NCBI GenBank assembly: GCA_964631955.1
Contig: CAZWBA010000007.1
Span: 99,900-163,899 of the forward strand
Reading direction: 5' to 3'
Source: CAMLJR01 sp964631955
GTDB taxonomy: Bacteria; Pseudomonadota; Gammaproteobacteria; Pseudomonadales; CAMLJR01
Length of the DNA: 64,000 nucleotides
The translations under genes and the position numbers were made by a program. A model generated the notes under the pieces. The model did no database searches. It had not been told where the DNA came from and saw nothing but the letters and a program-made list of their open reading frames with translations. Numbering within the stretch: position 1 is the first letter of the stretch; the number at the start of each line of letters is the position of its first letter. Positions 8,624 through 17,665 of this stretch are shown here, piece by piece.

Positions 8624-9709
8624 ATGAGGTTCCCCATGAGCGCGGATTATTTTTATTGCCTGGAGGGCCCACTCGACGCGATGCCTACCGGACGGCAGAT
8701 GCGCATCGCCAATCTTCACGGTTTTCCGATGCTTGCCCGCAGTCGCGGCGCCGATCCACATGCCATTCTCGCGCGCTTCGATATCGACCCGCTGCTGATT
8801 CGCGACCCGGATCATTATATCGACAGCAAGGCGGTCGTCGATCTGTTCGAGCACTGCGCGGCCGTTTTCAATGATCCGCTGTTCGGCATTCATCTTGCGC
8901 AATTGCAGGAGCCCGACGTATTCGGCTGTGTCACCGCGCTGTGTCGCGCCGCTTCAACTTTTCGGCAGGCGTTGGAATGTTTTATCGATTACATTCCGAT
9001 CGCACACTCGCCCGCGACATCGCTCGAACTATTCGAAGGCCCGAGACATGCCGAATTACGCTGGGATGTGCATAACGATCTCAATCAGAATACGCAGGCG
9101 AATTATCAGGGCGTCATGCTGACTATCAAATTGCTGCGCCAGCTCGGCGGCCCCAACTTCAAACCCAGTCATGTGAATCTCGCCATCGACGCGTGCCTCA
9201 AGGATACCTCCGAACTCGAACGCGCGCTCGGCTGCCGCTTTCATGTCGCCAAGGAGAATGCCATTGCGTTTCCGCTTGAAGTGCTCGAACAATCCGTGGG
9301 CAGCGCGAACCGCCTGCTGTTCAAATTGCTCGGCGGATATCTGGAGCGCGTACGGGCAGCGACGCGTATTTCGCTCGTGGAGCGCGTGCATGATTACGTG
9401 CGGGGCTCGCTGCCATCGGGCAACTCGTCGATCGAACGCTGCGCGCAGAAGCTCGGCATGTCGGTGCGCACGCTGCAGGCGAAATTGAGTGATCTCGATT
9501 TGAAATTCTCGGACATTCTGGAGCAACAGCGCATCGATCTCGCCAAAACCTATCTCGAACAGGAACAATTATCGCTCGACGATATCGCAGCGAACCTGGG
9601 CTACTCGGAGCAATCGAGTTTTGGCCGCGCTTTCAAACGCTGGACCGGTTCGTCGCCAAAGCTGTATCGGCAGAATTATTCAAGCGCGGAAAATGGCGGC
9701 CAAAAATAA
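8624..9709 (+). CDS. AraC-family regulator with Arabinose_bd-type N-terminal domain
   Basis: A 361-residue regulator, of the OruR/ArgR-like group with a long N-terminal ligand domain (ARSRGADPHAILARFDIDP, about residues 30-220) and a C-terminal AraC DNA-binding domain (SSIERCAQKLGMSVRTLQAK, LDDIAANLGYSEQSSFGRAF, about 275-350). ATGs at 8624 and 8636 are both possible; the second has AGG at a better distance. It is divergent from the hydratase/CoA-transferase operon and most likely regulates it. The gene ends in a strong hairpin terminator. Confidence 0.92.
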   Translation: MRFPMSADYFYCLEGPLDAMPTGRQMRIANLHGFPMLARSRGADPHAILARFDIDPLLIRDPDHYIDSKAVVDLFEHCAAVFNDPLFGIHLAQLQEPDVFGCVTALCRAASTFRQALECFIDYIPIAHSPATSLELFEGPRHAELRWDVHNDLNQNTQANYQGVMLTIKLLRQLGGPNFKPSHVNLAIDACLKDTSELERALGCRFHVAKENAIAFPLEVLEQSVGSANRLLFKLLGGYLERVRAATRISLVERVHDYVRGSLPSGNSSIERCAQKLGMSVRTLQAKLSDLDLKFSDILEQQRIDLAKTYLEQEQLSLDDIAANLGYSEQSSFGRAFKRWTGSSPKLYRQNYSSAENGGQK

Positions 9710-9732
9710 AAAGGGACCAACGTCCCTTTTTA
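9708..9732 (+). terminator. Rho-independent terminator of the AraC-family gene
   Basis: A perfect 10-bp stem AAAAAGGGAC / GTCCCTTTTT with loop CAAC begins within the TAA stop codon and ends in a T run. The symmetric A and T tracts would allow it to work in both directions. Confidence 0.85.
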
Positions 9733-9797
9733 TCTCAGAAAAATATTTTTTTATGCAAGGCAAATATTTTTCATTTTCCCGAATCAGTATTTTCTCT

Positions 9798-10583
9798 CTA
9801 TCGACGCTTCAGCTTCCTGATTCCGCCAATACCGGCCAGTGCCGATGCAAACAATAAAATGCTGGGTGGGACAGGAACCACATTGGCTGTCAGCGTGATC
9901 GACTGAAGATAGATACTCGCTTCGCCGAGATCCATTTCATCCCGGTAAATCGGCACCTGCTCATAGATGGGCTCCTGGCGGTAATAGCAAACATCGGGGT
10001 TTTCCGGCTCGCAATAATCCAGCACATCGTCATACCCCACGAATACCTCCTCGTAGCCATCGAGCACCTGCACGTAACCGATATCACCCGTCGCCGACAA
10101 CTGCCCCGCCAGGATTGGCGCCGCAGATCCGGCGAATTGACTGGTGACGGCAAACGGAGAACCGCCCTGATATTCATTGAGCGCTATGCCGATTCCGCCG
10201 ATACCAACGCTGCCCGGTGTTTCGATCGAGTAGCCGCCTTCGTATCGGATGGTGTAACCCGAGATGCTTTTTCCCTCGCCGGGCGAAAATGAAAACAGCG
10301 CGGAATAATCCGCCACTTTCGTTTCGGGAAAAAAGTTGTAGTACGACGACGCGTAAAGATTTAAATAGCCGTTGAATTCAAGCCGCACGCCATTTTCAAC
10401 GGGACTCACCGCCGCAAAGGAGGCAGGATCGATGCTGCCGCTATCGAGATTCAAGGTGAACGTATCGCTGTCGTAATCGATAACCACATCGCTTGAAATG
10501 AATTGAACCGGAACAGCGTGCGCAACCACACCAAGTCCCGATAATAAAATTGCCGCCGTTAATTTCCCAGGTATCCGTTTCAT
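9798..10583 (-). CDS. PEP-CTERM-type secreted protein
   Basis: A 261-residue secreted protein. It starts at ATG 10583 (MKRIPGKLTAAILLSGLGVVAHA), preceded by GGAAGGA; an upstream open stretch is rejected. The C-terminus is VPVPPSILLFASALAGIGGIRKLKRR split as a VPxPP motif, a hydrophobic span and an Arg/Lys tail, which is the exosortase sorting signal layout. The middle has a Tyr- and acid-rich run (YEEVFVGYDDVLDY, then EPIYEQVPIYRDEM) with two Cys. Such proteins are usually linked to exopolysaccharide surfaces. No exosortase is in the window, and the function is unknown. Confidence 0.8.
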   Translation of the reverse strand: MKRIPGKLTAAILLSGLGVVAHAVPVQFISSDVVIDYDSDTFTLNLDSGSIDPASFAAVSPVENGVRLEFNGYLNLYASSYYNFFPETKVADYSALFSFSPGEGKSISGYTIRYEGGYSIETPGSVGIGGIGIALNEYQGGSPFAVTSQFAGSAAPILAGQLSATGDIGYVQVLDGYEEVFVGYDDVLDYCEPENPDVCYYRQEPIYEQVPIYRDEMDLGEASIYLQSITLTANVVPVPPSILLFASALAGIGGIRKLKRR

Positions 10584-10913
10584 GAGTGTAATCCTTCCAA
10601 TTAATTTAATATTTCCGATGAATTCCCTCGTTTTCAGAGCGACAGGCAAGAACCCATACATCATTCGATCTGAGCGGGAACAGCAATGTACGGGGTGAAA
10701 TATTAATTTGTAAATCTCTGGAGATTTAAATCGTCGTGCATAGTCATAAAGGAATTAAGCAATGGCGGGATACATAGCTTTTATTATTCTTTTAATCGAT
10801 AAATCGAGGTTTCAGTATTTTTTTCAACTTAAAAAATTGGGGGCCACCCAGAGCCCCAATTCGTCATGCACCGCACTGCAACGGCTATTACATTAAATTT
10901 AACGGCTATTGCA
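10584..10913. other. Intergenic region with terminator and a short tandem duplication
   Basis: This 330-bp gap contains the 5' region of the PEP-CTERM gene, an A/T-rich stretch with no coding signal, and the transcript end of the hydantoinase operon. I see no gene here. Confidence 0.6.
10831..10862 (-). terminator. Rho-independent terminator of the hydantoinase operon
   Basis: On the minus strand the sequence AATTGGGGC, loop CTCTGGGTG, GCCCCCAATT folds into a stem and is followed directly by TTTTTT. It lies about 50 bp after the hyuA-like stop codon. Confidence 0.82.
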
Positions 10914-10921
10914 TCAGGTTT
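10880..10921. repeat. 21-bp tandem duplication across a stop codon
   Basis: AACGGCTATTACATTAAATT(T) at 10880-10900 is followed by AACGGCTATTGCATCAGGTT(T) at 10901-10921, a period of exactly 21 bp. The second copy carries the last codons and stop of the hydantoinase A gene, so the first copy is a drifted duplicate of the gene end. Confidence 0.7.
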
Positions 10922-13004
10922 TTCGTAGCTCGTAATCGCCCGCATCGTCCGTCAACGCCTTCCATCCCGGATAGACGACGATGGTTGTGAACGTTTCTTC
11001 GATCACCGCCGGCCCCATGACTTCGTGCCCCGGCTTTAAATCGCTGCCGTGATAAATAGGCGTTTCCTTGAAACCCTCGCCCAGATTTGCACGGCGGGTT
11101 TTCGCAGGTTTTGCGGCCACCACCGGCGCGGTGTAACCCCTGCCCGCGACAGGTGCCGGTGTATCGACCGATGTCGCCAGACGCACGCCGATAATTTCCG
11201 GCAATTCGTTTTCGCGAATGTGACCGAACTCGGCCATGTGACGCTGATTGAACGCGGCCAACGCTTGCTCGCCGAACTTCTCGTCGATAAACGAAAAATC
11301 CTGCGCGCCTTTGCTGGTATGCATGTCGAACGACATCGCCCAGTTCTGGCCGCGATAACGCATATTGAGCTGATATTTCGCGACGATATCGCCGCGCGCG
11401 AATTTCGCATCCGAGAAGAATTTCACGGCGCGATCTTCCAGTTCTTTCCACAGCGCTTTGAGTTTTTCCAAATCGGGTTTGCCGACCGGGCAGATCAACG
11501 AACGCTCTTCGTCGATACTCGGCTTCGCCACCAGAGTGCCCAATGCCGAGAATGTCGGCGACGCCTTCGGCACTAACACTTTTTCTATGCCGAGCGCATC
11601 GGCGTGTACCGCCGCGAATGCAGGACCGTTGCCGCCGTATGCGAGCATCACCAGATCTTTCGAATCGACACCTTTGCCCGCCGTGGTGCGACGCACCCCC
11701 TGAATCATGTTCGCGTTGACGACTCGCCAGCAATCGAACGCCGCATCTTCAGCGCTGTAGTTTATACGCCCGCTGCTGACCAATTGATCGGCGATCGCGG
11801 TAAACGCTTCCACCACGCCCTTTTTGGTCAGCTGAAAACTGCCGCCGGCGAACGGTGTGTCCGCCGACAAAATTCCCAGCATCAGCAATGCATCGGTCAC
11901 GGTGGGCTGCGTACCGCCGCGTCCGTAACAAATCGGACCCGGCTCGGAACCCGCCGATGCCGGCCCCACATGCAACTCGCCATTTTTCACATGACAAATC
12001 GAACCGCCGCCCGCGCCGAGCGTTTCCACCTGCACCATCGGCACGCCGACGAGATTGCGATGATGAATATTCCAACCTGCAATTGCCGGTGCCGCGCCTT
12101 TGATTACCATCGACATGTCGTACGAGGTGCCGCCCATATCGACGCATAACAGATTCGGATAATCCTTCGCTTTGCCGACATGCGCTGAACCGATCACACC
12201 GCCCGCAGGACCCGATGCGAGTACGCGAATCGGCGAGCCGTCGATGTATTCCTTCGTCATCACGCCACCGCTGGCTTGCATCACCATCAATTGATTGCGA
12301 TAACCACCCTCCTGCAGACGCGAGACGAGTTTTTCCAGATACGCAGTGACGCGCGGCGCGACATACGCGTTAACGACGGTGGTACTGGTGCGATCGAATT
12401 CGGGCGAGCGTGGCAACACCTGATGCGAAACGGAAATCTGCACGCCGGGCATTTCCTCTCTCACGATTTCGGCGACGCGTTTTTCGTGCGTGGGATTGAC
12501 GAATGAAAAAATCAGCGAGATCGCCACCGATTCAACGCCCTGTTTTTTCAGCCGGCGACAGGCTTCGCGCACCGCATTTTCATCGAGCGGTTTATGAATG
12601 GTGCCATTGGCGAGAATACGTTCGGGTACGGTTAAACGACGGCGACGCGGTGTGATCTGTTTCGGCGGTTCGAGGCGTACATCCCAGATATTTTCCTTGA
12701 AGCCGCGACGATATTCGACCTCGTCGCGAAAACCTTCCGTCGTAATCAGACCGGTCACGGCGCCATTCATTTCGATAAGCGTGTTATCGGCGACGGTGGT
12801 ACCGTGCACGATGGCATCGCACTGGCCGAGAAAATCACCGAGCGTCAGCCCTTCTTTTTCCGCCAGCGTCTGCAAGCCATTCATTACGCCGAGCGAGCGA
12901 TCCTCCGGCGTACTCAAATTTTTATGCAGAATAACTTCAGCGCCCTTAAGCAATGCAAAGTCGGTGAACGTGCCGCCAATATCGATACCTACGCGGTAAG
13001 TCAT
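10914..13004 (-). CDS. Hydantoinase/oxoprolinase family protein, subunit A
   Basis: A 696-residue HyuA-type protein, the ATP-binding half of ATP-dependent hydantoinases, 5-oxoprolinases and acetone/acetophenone carboxylases. YRVGIDIGGTFTDFALL near the N-terminus and LLCVDMGGTSYDMSMV near residue 290 are the phosphate-binding elements of the actin-like fold; a C-terminal Hydant_A_C-like region follows. A TTG three bases upstream opens the frame, but ATG 13004 overlaps the stop of subunit B by one base (TGATG) and is preferred. The substrate cannot be told from sequence; a cyclic amide, ketone carboxylation or lactam are all possible for the family. Confidence 0.92.
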   Translation of the reverse strand: MTYRVGIDIGGTFTDFALLKGAEVILHKNLSTPEDRSLGVMNGLQTLAEKEGLTLGDFLGQCDAIVHGTTVADNTLIEMNGAVTGLITTEGFRDEVEYRRGFKENIWDVRLEPPKQITPRRRRLTVPERILANGTIHKPLDENAVREACRRLKKQGVESVAISLIFSFVNPTHEKRVAEIVREEMPGVQISVSHQVLPRSPEFDRTSTTVVNAYVAPRVTAYLEKLVSRLQEGGYRNQLMVMQASGGVMTKEYIDGSPIRVLASGPAGGVIGSAHVGKAKDYPNLLCVDMGGTSYDMSMVIKGAAPAIAGWNIHHRNLVGVPMVQVETLGAGGGSICHVKNGELHVGPASAGSEPGPICYGRGGTQPTVTDALLMLGILSADTPFAGGSFQLTKKGVVEAFTAIADQLVSSGRINYSAEDAAFDCWRVVNANMIQGVRRTTAGKGVDSKDLVMLAYGGNGPAFAAVHADALGIEKVLVPKASPTFSALGTLVAKPSIDEERSLICPVGKPDLEKLKALWKELEDRAVKFFSDAKFARGDIVAKYQLNMRYRGQNWAMSFDMHTSKGAQDFSFIDEKFGEQALAAFNQRHMAEFGHIRENELPEIIGVRLATSVDTPAPVAGRGYTAPVVAAKPAKTRRANLGEGFKETPIYHGSDLKPGHEVMGPAVIEETFTTIVVYPGWKALTDDAGDYELRKT

Positions 13005-14842
13005 CAATTGACTCCTGTACTTGCAGAAACGTTAGCAGCACGCGCCGCCTTCATGGTTTTCCTTAAGGATTCGGTGGCGGCCACATCGACTTTCAAATCG
13101 TAATCGTCGAGCGAACCTGAGAGCACCACGCCGTATTTATCGCGCGCTGCGTGCAAGCTCACATATTCGTCGAGCACATCCTCTTTCACCGCTTCGGGAT
13201 CGCGATCGAGCGCAGAACCGAAACCCGCACCACCGCCGTGCTGATAGGCGATGACCGCGCCGGCCGGCAATTGCGCGCGCGCAGTCAGATCGATTTTGTA
13301 TTCGTTCGGCGTGCCCACTTCGAAATGGTTGGTGTAGGGAATCGCATCGTCGCCGCCACACATGCCACGCAACGGATGCGCCGCGGATACCATCCACGCC
13401 ATCGCAAACGTCGACTCTAACACTTGCTTTATGTTGCGACTGCCCGGCGCACCGCGCCACTGACCGGCACCACCGCCATCGGTGACCATTTCGCGACTGA
13501 TATTGATGACGGGAAAACGGCTCTCGGCATCTTCGGCTTCGGAGAGCAATAAATTGCCGAGTGCCGAAGGGCATGAGCCCCAGCCGTCGATACCTTCGAC
13601 CGCAGACGAATCCATCGAGCGCGCATCGACGCCCTGATCCATCCACATGCCGTTTTCATCGAAACCGATGACGGCGTTGGGCATACCGATTTTATAAACC
13701 TGCGGTTGCGCGCGACCCGGAACGACCGTCGATAACGCAATGCAGACGGCTTCGGTGATTTCGCACGCAGGATGAAAGGAGCCCAGCGCGGCGGGTTTGT
13801 TCGGCGGGGGATGCGCGATGCAGCCTTCGGGAATGACGAATTCGACCGCGTTGAACAAGCCCTCGTTTTTCGGAATGTCGGGGTCAACCATCGCCACCAG
13901 TTGCGTCATGATGTAACCGCGGCTGTTGCCGAAAGTGTTCCATACGCCGACCAGATCCTGCCGGTCGTCGGTTCCCGTCAAATCGACGGTGAGCTGATCG
14001 CCCTTCACATTGCATGCGACATGCACTTTGATGTCTTTGGTGCCGAGCGTGTCGTGATCGATGAAAACATCGGCTTCGTAAACACCGTCGGGCCACGCTG
14101 CGACTTCTTCGCGAAAACGTTTTTCCGAATGATCGATGGTGTAATTGATCGCGGCCTTGACGGTGTCGGTGCCGAATTTGCGAATCACCTCTTCCATCAG
14201 ACGCACGGAATGCTGCACGCCACCGATCATCGCCGCGAGATCGCCGGAGAAAGTGGCAAAACGATTATTGCGTTCGATGAGCTTGATCACATCGCGACGT
14301 TTTTCACCGCGATGCACGAGTTTCAGACACGGAATCGCCAGACCTTCGGTGAAAATATCGGTGGCTTCGAGCGTGAAACCGCCGGGGTCCTTTCCACCCG
14401 TATCGCCCTGGTGCGCCTGCAGCGCCTGCACCATCACCAGCTCGCCTTTCTCGTCGAATACCGGCGCATACACGTTGTAATCGGGCAAGTGACCGCCGCC
14501 GTGATCGGGATCGTTGCCGAGAAATACATCGCCCGGACCCCAGTCGTATTCATCGAAATTCATCAGACCATAACGCACGGTCAATTGCGTGACGAAGGTT
14601 AAATGCGGCGTGCCGATCGAGCCCACGGCGAGCCGGCCCCGCGCATCGATAATCGCCGCATTGCGTTCGTTCGACTGATTGATGATGGGAGACGAAGCCG
14701 AGCGCCCGAGATGTGCTGCCGCTTCGAAACAAATCGTTTCCAGCGCACCGCGAATGATACTGGCGGTGACCGGATCGACCGTCACCGGCGTTTCCAGCGG
14801 CGGACGTCTGGCGGCAAGCTTTTTATTTAATTCGAAAGACAC
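13004..14842 (-). CDS. Hydantoinase/oxoprolinase family protein, subunit B
   Basis: A 612-residue HyuB-type protein. It starts with DPVTASIIRGALETICFEAAAHLGRSA-type sequence, has the family motif GNDPDHGGGHLPDYNVYAPVF, and ends with the Gly-rich HGGGAGFGSALDRDPEAV found in this subunit. Length fits family members (about 550-650). The start is GTG 14842 with GGAG seven bases upstream. It is the first gene of a two-gene operon with subunit A and is divergent from an SDR gene. The pair should act as a cytoplasmic complex. Confidence 0.92.
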   Translation of the reverse strand: MSFELNKKLAARRPPLETPVTVDPVTASIIRGALETICFEAAAHLGRSASSPIINQSNERNAAIIDARGRLAVGSIGTPHLTFVTQLTVRYGLMNFDEYDWGPGDVFLGNDPDHGGGHLPDYNVYAPVFDEKGELVMVQALQAHQGDTGGKDPGGFTLEATDIFTEGLAIPCLKLVHRGEKRRDVIKLIERNNRFATFSGDLAAMIGGVQHSVRLMEEVIRKFGTDTVKAAINYTIDHSEKRFREEVAAWPDGVYEADVFIDHDTLGTKDIKVHVACNVKGDQLTVDLTGTDDRQDLVGVWNTFGNSRGYIMTQLVAMVDPDIPKNEGLFNAVEFVIPEGCIAHPPPNKPAALGSFHPACEITEAVCIALSTVVPGRAQPQVYKIGMPNAVIGFDENGMWMDQGVDARSMDSSAVEGIDGWGSCPSALGNLLLSEAEDAESRFPVINISREMVTDGGGAGQWRGAPGSRNIKQVLESTFAMAWMVSAAHPLRGMCGGDDAIPYTNHFEVGTPNEYKIDLTARAQLPAGAVIAYQHGGGAGFGSALDRDPEAVKEDVLDEYVSLHAARDKYGVVLSGSLDDYDLKVDVAATESLRKTMKAARAANVSASTGVN

Positions 14843-15129
14843 GGCGGCACTCCTATCCAGAGGGGCAGTCTGTGAGGGGAATCACTCGTCCGCAGCTCTG
14901 CGTGCAGCGGCGCGGACAGACAACTGACACGATGCGGCGATAATAAACTACAAGGCTGGCGCGGGTTCCTGACATCTCGCGTTGCCCGATATACAGATAG
15001 CGCAGGATGCTTGCGGCCGATAGCGCCCCGAAATCGATGGCGACATAATGCAGCTCACATGCTCTTTCAGCGCGACTTATCCGATTTTAATAACGTCCGA
15101 TTTTGATAACGCAAGCGAGGCACCATCCC

Positions 15130-15930
15130 ATGACGCAGCTTTCTCCATCCGCTTCATCAACCAGCTCATCAAAACCCGTCGTCATCATTACTGGTGCCAG
15201 CGCGGGCATCGGTGATGCGATCGCGCGCCGCTTTGCCAGAGGCGGCTGGAATATCGTTGCCGTCGCGCGCAGAAGGGAACGCCTCGAAGAGCTTGCGAAA
15301 TCACTGGCAGGCGTTGCTGAAGTCGCCATCGTCACGGGCGATGTCACCGATCCCGAAGTGCCGAAAAAAGCCGTAAAAGCCGCGATGGATACCTTCGGTC
15401 GACTCGATTCGTTAGTGAATAACGCGGGCTCCGGCAAATGGGCGCCGGTGCGCGACACCGACGATGCCACACTCGATGAGGTGATCGATACCAGTCTGAA
15501 AGCGCCGTTCCGTTTTGCGCGCGAAGCATTGACCGCAATGAAGGAAGGTTCATCGATCATCAATATCGGTTCGGTGTTCGGCATCGTCAGCGGAATGGCG
15601 GGCGGCGCGTATTCGACAGTAAAAGCGGGCCTGATCGGTCTAACACAATCACTAGCGTGCGATAACGGCGCTAAAGGCATTCGCGCGAATCTGGTGGCGC
15701 CAGGCGTCATTCGCACCGACATGACCGATGCCTACTGGGAAAGCAGTTATTTTCAGCGCACCAATCACGAAGTCACGCCCTTTCACCGCGAAGGCACATC
15801 GGACGATATCGCCAACACCGTATTTTTTCTGGCATCACAGGAAGGCAGTTATATCAACGGCCAAACCATCGCGCTCGACGGCGGCTGGACGACGACGAAA
15901 TATATATCGAATGCCGCATTGTCACGTTAA
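15130..15930 (+). CDS. Short-chain dehydrogenase/reductase (SDR)
   Basis: A 266-residue classical SDR. TGASAGIG is near residue 22, NNAG near 98, and YSTVKAG supplies the catalytic Tyr and Lys. The basic residues after strand 2 (VAVARRRERLEEL) suggest NADP. I use ATG 15130, with AGCGAGG nine bases before, rather than an upstream ATG at 15103. It stands divergent from the hydantoinase operon across a 287-bp gap in which I see no other gene. Likely role: oxidation/reduction of a pathway intermediate. Confidence 0.9.
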   Translation: MTQLSPSASSTSSSKPVVIITGASAGIGDAIARRFARGGWNIVAVARRRERLEELAKSLAGVAEVAIVTGDVTDPEVPKKAVKAAMDTFGRLDSLVNNAGSGKWAPVRDTDDATLDEVIDTSLKAPFRFAREALTAMKEGSSIINIGSVFGIVSGMAGGAYSTVKAGLIGLTQSLACDNGAKGIRANLVAPGVIRTDMTDAYWESSYFQRTNHEVTPFHREGTSDDIANTVFFLASQEGSYINGQTIALDGGWTTTKYISNAALSR

Positions 15931-15955
15931 TTAAATATTGTCACGCTAACTAAAT
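15918..15955. repeat. 19-bp tandem duplication across the SDR stop codon
   Basis: ATTGTCACGTTAATTAAAT (15918-15936) is followed at once by ATTGTCACGCTAACTAAAT (15937-15955), 17 of 19 identical. The stop TAA lies in the first copy, so the second is noncoding. Confidence 0.8.
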
Positions 15956-16014
15956 GCTGTGTTGTTACGCTCATAAAAAGCCCCGAAAAATTATTTTTAT
16001 TGTGGATAAAAAAA

Positions 16015-16797
16015 ATGAAAAAGCTGCTTCCCGTTTGCGTATTTGTATTAGCCTCAATTCAGTCTCTCCCGGTGGCAGCCGCAGAGTTTCTGTTCATCCG
16101 TCATGCCGAGAGCAAAACCAATGCCGGCATGTCGACGACAATCCCTGAGATTTACGATCCGACCCTGACTGCAAACGGCGAACGGCAGGCTGCCGAACTC
16201 GCCACGCATTTGAGCGGATTGAATGTAATTTCACTCTATACCAGCGCCTATCAGCGGACCGCGCTGACCATCGCACCCACCGCCACAGAATTCGGCCTGA
16301 CGCCGACCGCCGATGCAAGAACCAACGAATGGTATTTCGGCGATATCACCGCTCCCAGCGACCTCAATATCTTCGCCATTGCCGGCGTCATCAATGCGTG
16401 GGATACGGGCAACACAAGCGCCAGACCCGACCTGCCCAATGCCGAATCGCTCGACGACATGCTCGCGCGCGTCCTGCCCGCATGGAATGAAATAATTTCT
16501 GCGCACAAAAACGACGACGGCGTGATCGTCATCGTCGGGCACAGTCTGGAAATGCAATTCGCACTCCCCTATCTGGCCAATAATGTCTCCACGAATTTTG
16601 CGGCGAGTCACAGCATTGCCAATACCGGCATCATCGAAGTCAGACTCGACGGCAATGGCTCACCGTATGTAGCGAACTGGCAAGGCACTCAACTGGTGCC
16701 CGTACCACTGCCCGCCGGTTTTACATTGTTGCTGAGCGGATTGTCACTGCTCGCCGGAAGCCGATTGGCTCGCCGTCGTCAGTACCGGGAACGCTGA
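16015..16797 (+). CDS. Histidine phosphatase family protein with VPLPA-type C-terminal sorting signal
   Basis: A 260-residue secreted protein. MKKLLPVCVFVLASIQSLPVAAA is a signal peptide. FLFIRHAES gives the phospho-accepting His30 next to Arg29 (RHA instead of the usual RHG), and VIVGHS near residue 180 gives the second catalytic His. The C-terminus VPVPLPAGFTLLLSGLSLL followed by AGSRLARRR is a VPLPA-CTERM sorting signal (exosortase substrate). So this is a phosphatase displayed at, or passed through, the cell envelope. An upstream TTG (16000) is possible but lacks support. Confidence 0.85.
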   Translation: MKKLLPVCVFVLASIQSLPVAAAEFLFIRHAESKTNAGMSTTIPEIYDPTLTANGERQAAELATHLSGLNVISLYTSAYQRTALTIAPTATEFGLTPTADARTNEWYFGDITAPSDLNIFAIAGVINAWDTGNTSARPDLPNAESLDDMLARVLPAWNEIISAHKNDDGVIVIVGHSLEMQFALPYLANNVSTNFAASHSIANTGIIEVRLDGNGSPYVANWQGTQLVPVPLPAGFTLLLSGLSLLAGSRLARRRQYRER

Positions 16798-16918
16798 AGG
16801 CGAGGCCCAGGAAACGGGGGCGGCTTTATTTTTCGCAGATTTATTTCCACAACTTTTTATTCAGCCCGGCAAATAATGGCCACCCCTGCGTTCGGCAGTT
16901 TATAAAAACGAAAAAGTG

Positions 16919-17665
16919 CTATTTTTTATTTTCAGTAAACGCTCGAATAACTTCCGCAAATCCCGGACCGTGACCGGGCGTGTGATGCAGCTCCCACGCA
17001 TTACCCGCAGCGAGCGTCATACCGTCGGTATCTTTCAATAATTTTTTTACCTCGCGATTCGAGCGGCGGCTCGTGGCGAGAATATCAGCGCACAGTTTTT
17101 CGGTGGCGCTATCGAGTTCGCCTTCGGGCACTGCGAAATTAACCAAACCCATTTGCGCTGCATCGATTCCGGAATACGTGCGCGCGGTAAACATCATCTC
17201 CTTCGCCTTCGCCATACCGATGCGACGCGGCAGGCGTTGCGTCAGCCCCCATATCGGCACCAGATCGAATTTCGCATGCGTGTCGGCGAAGCGTGCATTT
17301 TCCGCAGCAATAATAATATCCGCAGCGAGTACGAGTTCGAGCCCGCCGGTATAACAATGGCCGCGCACGCTCGCGACGACAGGAAATGGCAGCGTAGCCA
17401 GACGCTCCACCACGCCATTTTCGATGCGCTCCGCCCTGCCGCCCTCTTCACCCGATGCGAGTCCTTCCAGATCGTGCCCTGCACAAAAGCTGCGACCCGC
17501 GCCGCTCAACAATAAACAGCCGATATCTTCTTTTTCGAGCCGATCCAGATACGCATCGATTTCTTCGAAGGTGGCCAGACTCAATGCGTTAAGTTTTTCC
17601 GGTCTATTGAGCGTTAAACGGCACAGACCATTTTCGACGCTGCAAATAATCGATTGTTCGCTCAT
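16919..17665 (-). CDS. Enoyl-CoA hydratase/isomerase family protein
   Basis: A 248-residue crotonase. It contains CRLTLNRPEKLNALS, the oxyanion loop AGRSFCAGHDLEGL and VRGHCYTGGLELVLAADIIIA, with DLVPIWGLTQRLPRRIG downstream. Length is typical. It overlaps the stop/start of the kinase-like gene upstream by four bases, so both form an operon. It probably hydrates or isomerises an unsaturated acyl-CoA. Confidence 0.9.
   Translation of the reverse strand: MSEQSIICSVENGLCRLTLNRPEKLNALSLATFEEIDAYLDRLEKEDIGCLLLSGAGRSFCAGHDLEGLASGEEGGRAERIENGVVERLATLPFPVVASVRGHCYTGGLELVLAADIIIAAENARFADTHAKFDLVPIWGLTQRLPRRIGMAKAKEMMFTARTYSGIDAAQMGLVNFAVPEGELDSATEKLCADILATSRRSNREVKKLLKDTDGMTLAAGNAWELHHTPGHGPGFAEVIRAFTENKK

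Noticed and set aside
8435..8902. 156-residue N-terminal extension of the hydratase reading frame
   Set aside because: It has no crotonase similarity and overlaps the start of the divergent AraC-family gene; the family homology begins just after ATG 8434.
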